From SZUA-254 sp964596065 (lineage in GTDB: Bacteria > Bacteroidota > Ignavibacteria > UBA10030 > SZUA-254), in the NCBI GenBank assembly GCA_964596065.1, contig CAZQSM010000002.1, positions 35,282 to 99,281 on the forward strand: a stretch of 64,000 nucleotides of DNA. Reading direction: 5' to 3'. Positions within the stretch are counted from its first letter, which is position 1, and the number at the start of each line of letters is the position of its first letter. Positions 42,076 to 49,192 of this stretch are shown piece after piece. A model generated the notes under the pieces. The model saw only the letters and a program-made list of their open reading frames with translations. It was not told where the DNA came from and searched no databases. A program made the position numbers and the translations under genes.

Positions 42076-42723
42076 ATGCGCGTAATATTTTTCGGGCCCC
42101 CGGGAGTCGGGAAGGGAACCCAGGCCAAGCTCCTCAGCTCGAAGTTGAGCATTCCGCAGATCGCCACGGGCGACATGCTCCGCGAGGCCGTGGCCGGGGG
42201 GACGCCCCTCGGCATCCAGGCGAAGGAAATCATGTCGTCGGGCAAACTCGTGCCCGACGACGTGATGATCGGGATCATCCGGGACGTCCTGCGGTCCCCG
42301 AGGTGCGCGCAGGGGTTCATCCTGGACGGCTTCCCGCGGACGCTCCCGCAGGCCGAGGCGCTCACGTCGCTGCTCGAGGGCCTCCACATCCGGCTCGACC
42401 GGGTCATCAACTTCATCGTGGACGAGGACGAGATCATCCGCCGCCTGAGCCGTCGCGTGAGCTGCACGCAGTGCGGGTCGATCCTCAACATGGGGATCAA
42501 CGACCCCGGCGGCAACCGCGTCTGCCCCAAGTGCGGCGGCGACCTCGTGGAACGCGACGACGACAAACCCGAGACCGTCAAGAAACGGATGGCGGTCTAC
42601 CGCCAGTCCACCGAACCGGTCCGCGCCTACTACGAACGGCTCGGGATCCTGAGCGACATCACCGGGTCGGGATCGGTCAAATCGGTGCAGCTGAAAATCC
42701 TCCAGATTCTCAACCACACCTGA
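42076..42723 (+). CDS. adk: Adenylate kinase, zinc-type lid
   Basis: 215 residues. It interconverts 2 ADP with ATP and AMP. P-loop GPPGVGKGTQA, the ATGDMLR AMP site, LDGFPRTLPQAEAL and a long lid with four cysteines (CTQCGS ... CPKCGG) that binds structural zinc, as in Gram-positive and many other bacterial forms. The RRL and RMAVYRQST arginines are present. Probably co-transcribed with the M1 gene, 20 bases upstream. Confidence 0.96.
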   Translation: MRVIFFGPPGVGKGTQAKLLSSKLSIPQIATGDMLREAVAGGTPLGIQAKEIMSSGKLVPDDVMIGIIRDVLRSPRCAQGFILDGFPRTLPQAEALTSLLEGLHIRLDRVINFIVDEDEIIRRLSRRVSCTQCGSILNMGINDPGGNRVCPKCGGDLVERDDDKPETVKKRMAVYRQSTEPVRAYYERLGILSDITGSGSVKSVQLKILQILNHT

Positions 42724-43551
42724 GCCGTCGGTACGCCGAACACCCCTCCAGCCCCGCGCGCGCGAACGCGATCCCGGCAGGCGTTTTCCTGGGAATCGCC
42801 CCCCCGCGCCCCGCTCGTCGTCGGCCACAGGGGCGCGTCGGGCGCCGCACCTGAAAACACCCTCGCCGCGTTCAGGCGCGCCGTCACCGGGGGCGCCGAC
42901 GCCTTCGAGCTCGACGTTCGCCTCACATCGGACGGGGGTGTCGTCGTCATCCACGACGGCACGCTCACGCGTACCACGGGCGGGAGGGGCCGGGTGTCGG
43001 ACGCCACCGCCGCCTCGATCCGGCGGCTCTCGGCGGGCGCCTGGTTTTCCGAGGAGTTCGCGGCCGAGCGGGTGCCGATCCTGGAGGAAGTCCTGGAGCT
43101 CGCGGGGGGGACGGTGGGAGTCAACATCGAGCTGAAATTCGATTCGCGGCGGGAGGACCCCCGGCCCCTCGTCCGCAGGGTGCGCGACATCGTGCGGGGG
43201 CGGGGGGGTGCCGGCGCGCCGGGGGACATCCTCATCAGTTCGTTCCACCACGGCGCGCTGGCGCGGCAGCGCGCCATCGCGCCGGAGATCGCCACCGGCG
43301 TCCTCGTCTATCCCCCCGGCGTTCCCACGACCTCCGGCGTCCGGCTCGCCCGGCGCATCGGCGCGGCGTGGCTCATCTACAGCGGCGGCAACATCCGGGC
43401 GTCCTTCGTCGGGAAAGCGCACGCATCGGGCCTGCGCGCGATGGAATACACCGTCAACGGTCCGGTGCGGTTCAGGCGGGCGGTGCGGCTGGGGGTGGAC
43501 GGGATCATCACAAACGAGCCCGCGATGATCGGGCGGCTCGCGGGACGCTAG
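42724..43551 (+). CDS. Glycerophosphodiester phosphodiesterase, start codon not visible
   Basis: Homology runs from about 42817 to the stop: VVGHRGASGAAPENTLAAF, FELDVRLTSDG, VIHDGTLTRTT, NIELKFD, SSFHH and GVDGIITNEPA, a complete GDPD domain with its catalytic histidines and metal ligands. The family hydrolyses glycerophosphodiesters to glycerol 3-phosphate and an alcohol. The frame is open back to the adk stop, but no ATG, GTG or TTG lies between; the first GTG (42994) would remove the active site. A run of seven C near 42800 just before the homology may hide a frameshift. The left boundary given is the open-frame limit. Confidence 0.75.
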   Translation, partial: AVGTPNTPPAPRARTRSRQAFSWESPPRAPLVVGHRGASGAAPENTLAAFRRAVTGGADAFELDVRLTSDGGVVVIHDGTLTRTTGGRGRVSDATAASIRRLSAGAWFSEEFAAERVPILEEVLELAGGTVGVNIELKFDSRREDPRPLVRRVRDIVRGRGGAGAPGDILISSFHHGALARQRAIAPEIATGVLVYPPGVPTTSGVRLARRIGAAWLIYSGGNIRASFVGKAHASGLRAMEYTVNGPVRFRRAVRLGVDGIITNEPAMIGRLAGR

Positions 43552-44130
43552 CTAGTTCAGTCTCCTCAGGAACACCTGCGTGTAGAGCTTCGCCTGCATC
43601 GTGAAATGGAGCGAGCGGCTGTCCGCGGTGAACGACCCCTGAAGGTGGAGGATCCGGTCGGTGGACCCCGGCGCGAGCGCCTGCCGGATTTTTTCGACGC
43701 CGCGCGGGTCGTAGCCGAACCCGGCGACCGGCTTGAAGATCGATCGCTCCGGCGAGAAGACCGAGAGCGGCGCGTCCTCGAAATTCAGGAACGGGACGCC
43801 GTCGACCCGGATCGTGCCGGTCAACCTCACCGCGAGGCCCGCCGAATCGCCCTCCGAGATGAAGGTCAGGTTGTAAAACCTGATCGAATCCACTTCCTCG
43901 ACCCCGGCGTAGATGTCCGTCAGGTCGACCTGGTCTTCGATCGTAAAAGAAGGAGGGAGAAAGGCCGGAATGTCGGCGTTTACCGGGAATCGCGCAGTGG
44001 CTACGCTCCCGTCGATGATGAGGGGCTGTGTACCGAATTCGCATCCTGCCAGCCCCAGGGCGAGCGGCAGCAGGACCGGAAGAAACGCCCGAAAGACGGA
44101 CCGGACGAGCGCGCGTCGGTGTCTCAGCAT
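43552..44130 (-). CDS. Lipoprotein of unknown function
   Basis: 192 residues with a lipoprotein signal peptide (LALGLAGC, Cys about 30). The rest is mainly beta, with FPVNADIPAFLPPSF, VEEVDSIRFYNLTF and FNFEDAPLSVF-like strands and a late TADSRSLHFTMQAKL segment. No family was recognised. Its stop abuts that of the GDPD gene (convergent). It lies 17 bases after the outer-membrane-type gene upstream, so probably the two are one unit. Confidence 0.7.
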   Translation of the reverse strand: MLRHRRALVRSVFRAFLPVLLPLALGLAGCEFGTQPLIIDGSVATARFPVNADIPAFLPPSFTIEDQVDLTDIYAGVEEVDSIRFYNLTFISEGDSAGLAVRLTGTIRVDGVPFLNFEDAPLSVFSPERSIFKPVAGFGYDPRGVEKIRQALAPGSTDRILHLQGSFTADSRSLHFTMQAKLYTQVFLRRLN

Positions 44131-44147
44131 TGCCGTCTTCCCCCCCT

Positions 44148-45059
44148 TTAGAATCCAATTCCGATCGAGCCGGTCACGACGGTCACCCTGCCGACCCCGA
44201 TGTCGGTGCTCAGGTTGAAACCGATGACGTTCAGCCCGAAGCCGGTCGTCCAGCGGAGGACGTTGTCGGACGAATAGCTCACGTGGACCCTGGTGTCGGG
44301 CGTGGAGCCGTAGCCGGTGTAGGTGTAATCGACGTCGATCACGGTCGATTCGTACTGGACGCCCCCGTAGATCGTGAAGAGGGAAACGCTCTTCCCGACC
44401 ATCAGGGCGACGTTGGTGGAGTTCACGGCGATGATGTCGCCGACCTTCAATTCCTGCCGGAAGGCGCCCACGGTCGCCTCGAACGGGAGCATCGGGAGGT
44501 ACTGGCTGACGGAGTGCCGCAGGCCGTACCCCACGAGGGAGGTCCGGGGAAATTCCCTGATCGACGGCAGGACCGCGTACCGGACGATCGCCTCGGTCCC
44601 GAGGAGGTTGCCGATCGTCAGCTGGGGCGTGCCGAGCCCGAAGAGGTCGGTCCTGATCTGGCCGTTCTGGAACTGGTATTCGACGCCGCCGGGCCCGTCC
44701 ACCGTGGTGCCGATGCCGCCGAGAATGGTGGCGGTCCGGACCGGTTCCTGTTCGAACGGTTCGGGGGGCGTCGCGAAGTAGTACCGCTGCGCCTCGCTGA
44801 CGAGGGTCCCGGAGCCGACGATCTCGAACCTCGCGTGGAACCCGCCGCGGTCGAGGCCCGGCGTATGGTAGAGGCCCGAGTTCAGGTTTGCGCCGAAGCC
44901 GTCGACGATCGGCTGGACATAGCCCCTCACGTTGGCCGAGGAGATCTGACGCAGGGCGTCGGAAACCGCGTCCTGGGAGAACACCTGGCTCAGCGGCGCG
45001 AAGAGCAGGAGCCCCAGGAGAAGAAAGAGAATGTTCACGATCACGCGGCGCGTCTTCAT
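44148..45059 (-). CDS. Outer-membrane-type beta protein, DUF6588-like
   Basis: 303 residues from the ATG at 45059, which opens a clear signal peptide (KTRRVIVNILFLLLGLLLFAP) and sits three bases from the predicted +1; the longer 330-residue reading adds a polar stretch. The body is a run of amphipathic strands (GLYHTPGLDRGGFHARFEIVG, VRYAVLPSI, STVIDVDYTYTGYG, IGFNLSTDIGVG) ending in GIGF, as in outer-membrane barrels. The overall pattern recalls DUF6588 proteins of Bacteroidota; this is a tentative match. A CRP/FNR-like site and good promoter precede it. Confidence 0.65.
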   Translation of the reverse strand: MKTRRVIVNILFLLLGLLLFAPLSQVFSQDAVSDALRQISSANVRGYVQPIVDGFGANLNSGLYHTPGLDRGGFHARFEIVGSGTLVSEAQRYYFATPPEPFEQEPVRTATILGGIGTTVDGPGGVEYQFQNGQIRTDLFGLGTPQLTIGNLLGTEAIVRYAVLPSIREFPRTSLVGYGLRHSVSQYLPMLPFEATVGAFRQELKVGDIIAVNSTNVALMVGKSVSLFTIYGGVQYESTVIDVDYTYTGYGSTPDTRVHVSYSSDNVLRWTTGFGLNVIGFNLSTDIGVGRVTVVTGSIGIGF

Positions 45060-45068
45060 ACTGGAGAC

Positions 45069-45097
45069 AGGATAGGCATCAGGGGGGAGTATTACAA
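45069..45097 (-). promoter_or_regulatory. Sigma-70-type promoter for the DUF6588-like gene
   Basis: Minus strand: TTGTAA, 17 bases, TATCCT. Predicted +1 near 45062, three bases from the ATG, so nearly leaderless. It decides the start codon. Confidence 0.55.
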
Positions 45098-45113
45098 GCG
45101 TTCGCGGGCGGGA

Positions 45114-45129
45114 CGTGACCTGCGTCACG
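45114..45129. promoter_or_regulatory. CRP/FNR-family operator upstream of the DUF6588-like gene
   Basis: CGTGA-CCTGCG-TCACG, a perfect palindrome apart from the centre, matching GTGA-N6-TCAC. Its centre is about 60 bases before the predicted start of transcription, the class I activator position. It shares CCTGCGTCAC with the moaA site. Confidence 0.5.
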
Positions 45130-45167
45130 CCGGTGGGCAACGGGGAGCGGGAGCGGGGTGAGGCCGG

Positions 45168-46058
45168 TCAATCCCTCCGGATATTGACGCTCCCGAACCC
45201 GGCCTCGACGCGGAGGTTGATCCTCCCGGACGCCGTTGAATAATTCGAGGTCTGGTAGGTGCCGGATTCCTGTTCGACGAAATCATTGTCGATGTCGAGG
45301 TCGCTGATCCAGTTCTTCTCGTAGATGATCCGGGCGCCGATGTTGGTGGGGATCACGATCGTGAGGGAGCCGAGCCCCACCTCGGCGTCGACGTCGACCT
45401 CCTTGCGGAGGGAACCGTGGAAGTCGAGCGTGTACTTTCCGACGCCCCCCTCGAAGTGGAGGCGGCTGAAGTTCGCGTTTCCGAGGCCCATCGCCTTGAA
45501 CTTGCTCAACCCGGCCTCGATGGTCATCGTCTCGATGGCCCCCCTGTTCGGTTCGTTGAACGCGAGCCGCACCGACGAGGCCCCGGTCGAGAGGTCGAAA
45601 TCCTTCACGTTCAGCCCCGACATGTCGATGTCGCCCTCGCCCAGGCCGAGCTCGATGTCGAAGGAGATCGGGATCGCGTCGGTGTAGAGGAGTTTCCAGG
45701 AGGAGGAGCTGAAATTCACGCTGTGTCCCTTCTTCTTTTTCTTGTCGCCTTCCCATCCGTCGGGGTTGAGGTCCACCGAGACGTACCCGATTCCGCCCCG
45801 CGAGGAGTACTCGACGGTGCCGGAGGGGGTCTCGTCCTTGTCGCGGGCCATCTCCGCCTCGATGATCGTCGAGGCCGTTCCCCGCGCCACGCGGATGTCC
45901 GCGAGGCCCCCTTCGATCGTGGCCTTCAGTTCCTTCTCGTCGCCGAGCGGGACCTTCTTCACGGGCTTGAAATCGGTCAGGACCAGCACGAAGCCGGTCA
46001 GGCCGATGAACAGCGCCCACGCGACGGTGATGCGGACTGGTGTGGTCGGGCCGGTCAT
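45168..46058 (-). CDS. Membrane-anchored toastrack (LiaF-like/DUF4097-type) protein
   Basis: 296 residues. One N-terminal membrane helix (VRITVAWALFIGLTGFVLVL), then a repeating beta domain with the toastrack signature: IEGGLADIRVARG, IELGLGEGDIDMSGL, IEAGLSKFKAMGLGNANF, EGGVGKYTLDFHG, EVGLGSLTIVIP and EAGFGSVNIRRD, each 'G-x-G-x-hydrophobic'. Such domains occur in LiaF and PspC-type envelope-stress proteins. It follows the ECF sigma gene by 50 bases, so it may take the place of a usual anti-sigma factor or be a target. Confidence 0.78.
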   Translation of the reverse strand: MTGPTTPVRITVAWALFIGLTGFVLVLTDFKPVKKVPLGDEKELKATIEGGLADIRVARGTASTIIEAEMARDKDETPSGTVEYSSRGGIGYVSVDLNPDGWEGDKKKKKGHSVNFSSSSWKLLYTDAIPISFDIELGLGEGDIDMSGLNVKDFDLSTGASSVRLAFNEPNRGAIETMTIEAGLSKFKAMGLGNANFSRLHFEGGVGKYTLDFHGSLRKEVDVDAEVGLGSLTIVIPTNIGARIIYEKNWISDLDIDNDFVEQESGTYQTSNYSTASGRINLRVEAGFGSVNIRRD

Positions 46059-46108
46059 TCGATCATCTCCATACCTTTCCTACGAAAAATTCCCCCCGGT
46101 GTTTCATG

Positions 46109-46786
46109 TCAATAGTGGGGGATACGCTCCCTCAGGTACCGGGAAAGCAGTTCCCGGGCCCTGAAAATGTGCGCCTTGACGGTGCCGATCGGGATTTTGA
46201 GGATTTTCGCTATTTCGGAGTAGTCCCGTTCCTCGTTGTGCCTCAGGATGATGACCTGCCGGTATTTCGGCGGCAGCTGCGCGATCGCCTCCGCGATGAT
46301 CCCCGACTTCTGCCCCTGGATGATGAACTTGTCAGGCTCGTAGGTGGAATCGGGGAGCTCGAACGTGTAATCGGAATCCTCGGCCGAGATCGGCTTGTTG
46401 ATCGACATCGTGAGCAGTCTTTTCTTCCGGATGTAGTCGATGCTGCTGTTGGTGGCGATCTTGTAGAGCCAGGTGGAGAAGGCGTATTCGCGGTTGAAAC
46501 TGCCGAGCGAGCCGAACGCCTTGACGAAGGTCTCCTGGGTCAGGTCCTCGACCTGTTCCCTGTCCCGGATGATGCGGTGGATGAGGTTGAAGATCGCGTC
46601 GCGGTATTTTTTCATCAGCTCCTTGTAGGCAGCCTGATCGCCGCGGAGCGCGGCCGAGATGAGGCGGAGGTCAGCCTGGCGGGATGCCGTCCTGCCGGCG
46701 TCGGCGCGCGGCTCCCCGGCACCCCCGGCGCGTTTCTTCACGGCCCGCGGACGGGAGGATGGAACGGTTTTTTTTCTTTTGGCCAT
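46109..46786 (-). CDS. ECF RNA polymerase sigma factor with basic N-terminal tail
   Basis: 225 residues. The first 38 are a Lys/Arg-rich, low-complexity extension. Region 2 spans about 45-115: YKELMKKYRDAIFNLIHRI, QVEDLTQETFVKAFGSLGSF, AFSTWLYKIATNSSIDYIRKK. Region 4 spans about 165-220: IAQLPPKYRQVIILRHNEERDYSEIA and IGTVKAHIFRARELL. No classical anti-sigma gene adjoins; the toastrack gene is next. It is divergent from tmk, with both promoters within 130 bases. Confidence 0.92.
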   Translation of the reverse strand: MAKRKKTVPSSRPRAVKKRAGGAGEPRADAGRTASRQADLRLISAALRGDQAAYKELMKKYRDAIFNLIHRIIRDREQVEDLTQETFVKAFGSLGSFNREYAFSTWLYKIATNSSIDYIRKKRLLTMSINKPISAEDSDYTFELPDSTYEPDKFIIQGQKSGIIAEAIAQLPPKYRQVIILRHNEERDYSEIAKILKIPIGTVKAHIFRARELLSRYLRERIPHY

Positions 46787-46814
46787 TCACCGGATTGAAG
46801 ACAGCGAGCCCGAT

Positions 46815-46843
46815 AACATAGGGAAAAATCGTCCCAGAGGCAA
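46815..46843 (-). promoter_or_regulatory. Sigma-70-type promoter for the ECF sigma/toastrack operon
   Basis: Minus strand: TTGCCT, 17 bases, TATGTT. Leader about 22 bases. Confidence 0.5.
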
Positions 46844-46881
46844 GGAAGGACGCGGCCGGATTCCCGGCGCGGGCGCCGATC

Positions 46882-46910
46882 TTGGATCAAAATGGGATTT
46901 TGACTACTTT
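46882..46910 (+). promoter_or_regulatory. Sigma-70-type promoter for tmk-ctpA
   Basis: TTGGAT, 17 bases, TACTTT. Predicted +1 about six bases before the tmk ATG; no ribosome-binding site fits in such a leader. Confidence 0.5.
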
Positions 46911-46922
46911 TCCGGCAGACCA

Positions 46923-47555
46923 ATGTTCATCACCTTCGAAGGCATCGACTTTTCCGGGAAGAGCACGCAGGCCGTGCTCGTCGTGAACCGGCTCGCCGCC
47001 GCCGGCCGGAGCGTCCGTTTCGTGCGCGAACCGGGCGGGACAGAGCTCTCGGAGCGGATCCGTTCCATCCTCCTGGACAAGGGGCAGATCGCCGTCGATC
47101 CGGTCTCCGAACTCCTCCTCTTCTCCGCTGCCAGGGCGCAGCTCGTCCGCGAGGTGATCGCGCCGTCCCTCGCGGCCGGGATGATCGTCGTCTGCGACCG
47201 CTTCTACGATTCGACCACCGCCTACCAGGGGTACGGACGCGACCTGCCCCTCGGCCAGGTCGGAACCATCAACGCCTTTTCGACCTCGGGAACGACACCC
47301 GACCTGACGCTGTTCGTTGACGTGGAGCCCGACGAGATCCGGCGCCGGAAACTCAAAGCCGGCGGCGTTCCCGACCGGATGGAGCGCTCGGGCGACGCGT
47401 TCTACGAAAAGGTCATCGGCGGATACCGCCGCATCGCCGCGGAGGAGCCCGGGAGGGTCGTGGTCGTGGCGGGATCGGGCCCGGTCGAACAGACCCACGC
47501 CGCCATCTGGGCCGAAATCGAAAAAAGACTCAACATCAGAGGACGACAGGAATGA
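46923..47555 (+). CDS. tmk: Thymidylate kinase
   Basis: 210 residues. It phosphorylates dTMP to dTDP. P-loop FEGIDFSGKST (Phe where Gly is more common), the VREPGGTELSERIR loop, the CDRFYDSTTAYQGYGR signature, and the D-L-T-L-F-V-D strand. The lid region has RRRKL and DRMERSGDAFY. ATG at 46923 was chosen as the domain start; an upstream in-frame extension overlaps the divergent sigma gene. It overlaps ctpA by four bases. Confidence 0.95.
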   Translation: MFITFEGIDFSGKSTQAVLVVNRLAAAGRSVRFVREPGGTELSERIRSILLDKGQIAVDPVSELLLFSAARAQLVREVIAPSLAAGMIVVCDRFYDSTTAYQGYGRDLPLGQVGTINAFSTSGTTPDLTLFVDVEPDEIRRRKLKAGGVPDRMERSGDAFYEKVIGGYRRIAAEEPGRVVVVAGSGPVEQTHAAIWAEIEKRLNIRGRQE

Positions 47556-49192
47556 TCAGGAAGCGCGTGTGGACGGCGGGGTTCGTGGTCCTGGCAGCGG
47601 TGGTCTCGGGTTTCACGCTGCAGGGGGACGATTTCTTTTTCAGGATCAACAAGGGGATCGACGTCTACGGGAGGGTGTACCGGGAGATCTCCACCAACTA
47701 CGTGGACGAGATCGATCCGATGGACCTGATGGAATCGGGGATCGACGGGATGCTCGCGTCGCTCGACCCCTACACGAACTTCATCAACGACGAGGAGGGC
47801 GACGAAGTTGAACTGATCACCAGCGGCCGGTACGGCGGGATCGGTGTCACGGTCGGGACGCGCGACGGCCAGATCACGATCATGTCGGTGATGGACGGCT
47901 ATTCCGCGCAGAAGCAGGGCCTCCTGCCCGGCGACAGGATCGTCCGGATCGACGACAGGGCGATCGCGGCGCTCAAGCCTTCGGAAGTCCGGGTCCTGAC
48001 CCGGGGGACGCCCGGCACAGAGGTCAGACTCTCGGTCGAGCGGGACGGGGAGCCGGCCCCCCTCGAGTTCATCCTCGTCCGCGAGGAGATCCGGCTGAGG
48101 AACGTGAGCTACTCGGGGATGCCGGAGGAGGGGGTCGGTTACATCCGTCTCGAACGGTTCTCACGGGAGGCGGGTGACGAGGTCGCCCTGGCCCTGAAGG
48201 AATTCCGGATCCGGGGCGGGCTCAGGGGGGTGATCCTCGACCTGCGGAACAACCCGGGCGGGCTCCTCGACGCGGCCGTGGACGTCGTGGGGAAATTCCT
48301 CCCGCGCGGCAGCCTCGTGGTGAGCACCCGCGGACGAAAGCCCGAGAGCGAGCGGAAATATTTTTCGAGCGGGGATCCGCTGGTGCCCGACCTGCCGCTG
48401 ATCGTCCTGGTGAACAACAACAGCGCGAGCGCGAGCGAGATCGTCGCGGCGGCGGTCCAGGACCTCGACAGGGGCGTGATCCTCGGAACGCGCTCGTTCG
48501 GGAAGGGGCTCGTCCAGACGGTCACGCCCCTCGTCTACAATACGCAGCTGAAGATCACCACGGCCAAGTACTACACGCCGAGCGGCCGCTGCCTCCAGGA
48601 GATCGACTACGCGAAAGGGGGCGTCCGGGACAGCGTGGCGCCGAAGGAGTCGTTCAGGACCTCGAAGGGGCGGAGCGAATTCGCCAACGGCGGCGTCGCG
48701 CCGGACACTGTCGTGGAGGAGGCGAAACAGAGCGCGGTGTTCGCCGCGCTGATGCGGAAATCGCTGGTGTTCCGGTTCGCGGCGAAGTACCGCCGCGAGC
48801 ACGCAGGCCCGCCCGAGAGCGCTGACGCCCTCTTCGCGAAGTTCGAGCGGTTCCTCGGGGAGCAGAAATTCACTTACGAGGACGAGGCCCTCACGCACCT
48901 CGACGAGTCGGCGCGCCTGGTGCGCGAATCGGGAGGAGACACGTCGGTGGTGGCCGACATCGACGCGGTGAAGCGCCGGCTGCGGGAGCGGGCGGCGCGG
49001 TCGATCGGCGATCACCGCGGCGAGATCGTCGCGGCGATCGAAACGGAATTGACCGGCATCGGGGGGGGCGAGTCGGCCAGGATCGCGTCGGGGCTGAAAC
49101 GGGACCAGCAGGTCGCCGCGGCCGTCGGGATGATCGGCGACCGGCAGGCGTACCACCGGAGGCTCACTCTCGGAATGAAGGACGGAGACTAG
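47552..49192 (+). CDS. ctpA: S41 carboxy-terminal processing protease
   Basis: 546 residues with an N-terminal membrane anchor or signal (about 5-23). A PDZ domain (GRYGGIGVTVGTRDG ... GLLPGDRIVRIDD) is followed by the S41 protease core: VGYIRLERFSREAGDEV, VILDLRNNPGGLLDAAV, catalytic Ser in NNNSASASEIVAA and Lys in GTRSFGKGLVQ. A helical C-terminal extension of about 140 residues follows. It probably trims envelope proteins at the C-terminus. Convergent with the GT-C gene, overlapping by four bases. Confidence 0.94.
   Translation: MIRKRVWTAGFVVLAAVVSGFTLQGDDFFFRINKGIDVYGRVYREISTNYVDEIDPMDLMESGIDGMLASLDPYTNFINDEEGDEVELITSGRYGGIGVTVGTRDGQITIMSVMDGYSAQKQGLLPGDRIVRIDDRAIAALKPSEVRVLTRGTPGTEVRLSVERDGEPAPLEFILVREEIRLRNVSYSGMPEEGVGYIRLERFSREAGDEVALALKEFRIRGGLRGVILDLRNNPGGLLDAAVDVVGKFLPRGSLVVSTRGRKPESERKYFSSGDPLVPDLPLIVLVNNNSASASEIVAAAVQDLDRGVILGTRSFGKGLVQTVTPLVYNTQLKITTAKYYTPSGRCLQEIDYAKGGVRDSVAPKESFRTSKGRSEFANGGVAPDTVVEEAKQSAVFAALMRKSLVFRFAAKYRREHAGPPESADALFAKFERFLGEQKFTYEDEALTHLDESARLVRESGGDTSVVADIDAVKRRLRERAARSIGDHRGEIVAAIETELTGIGGGESARIASGLKRDQQVAAAVGMIGDRQAYHRRLTLGMKDGD

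Noticed and set aside
42994..43551. GDPD gene starting at the first GTG
   Set aside because: That start would delete the GHRG and HDG active-site segments that are plainly coded upstream in the same frame.
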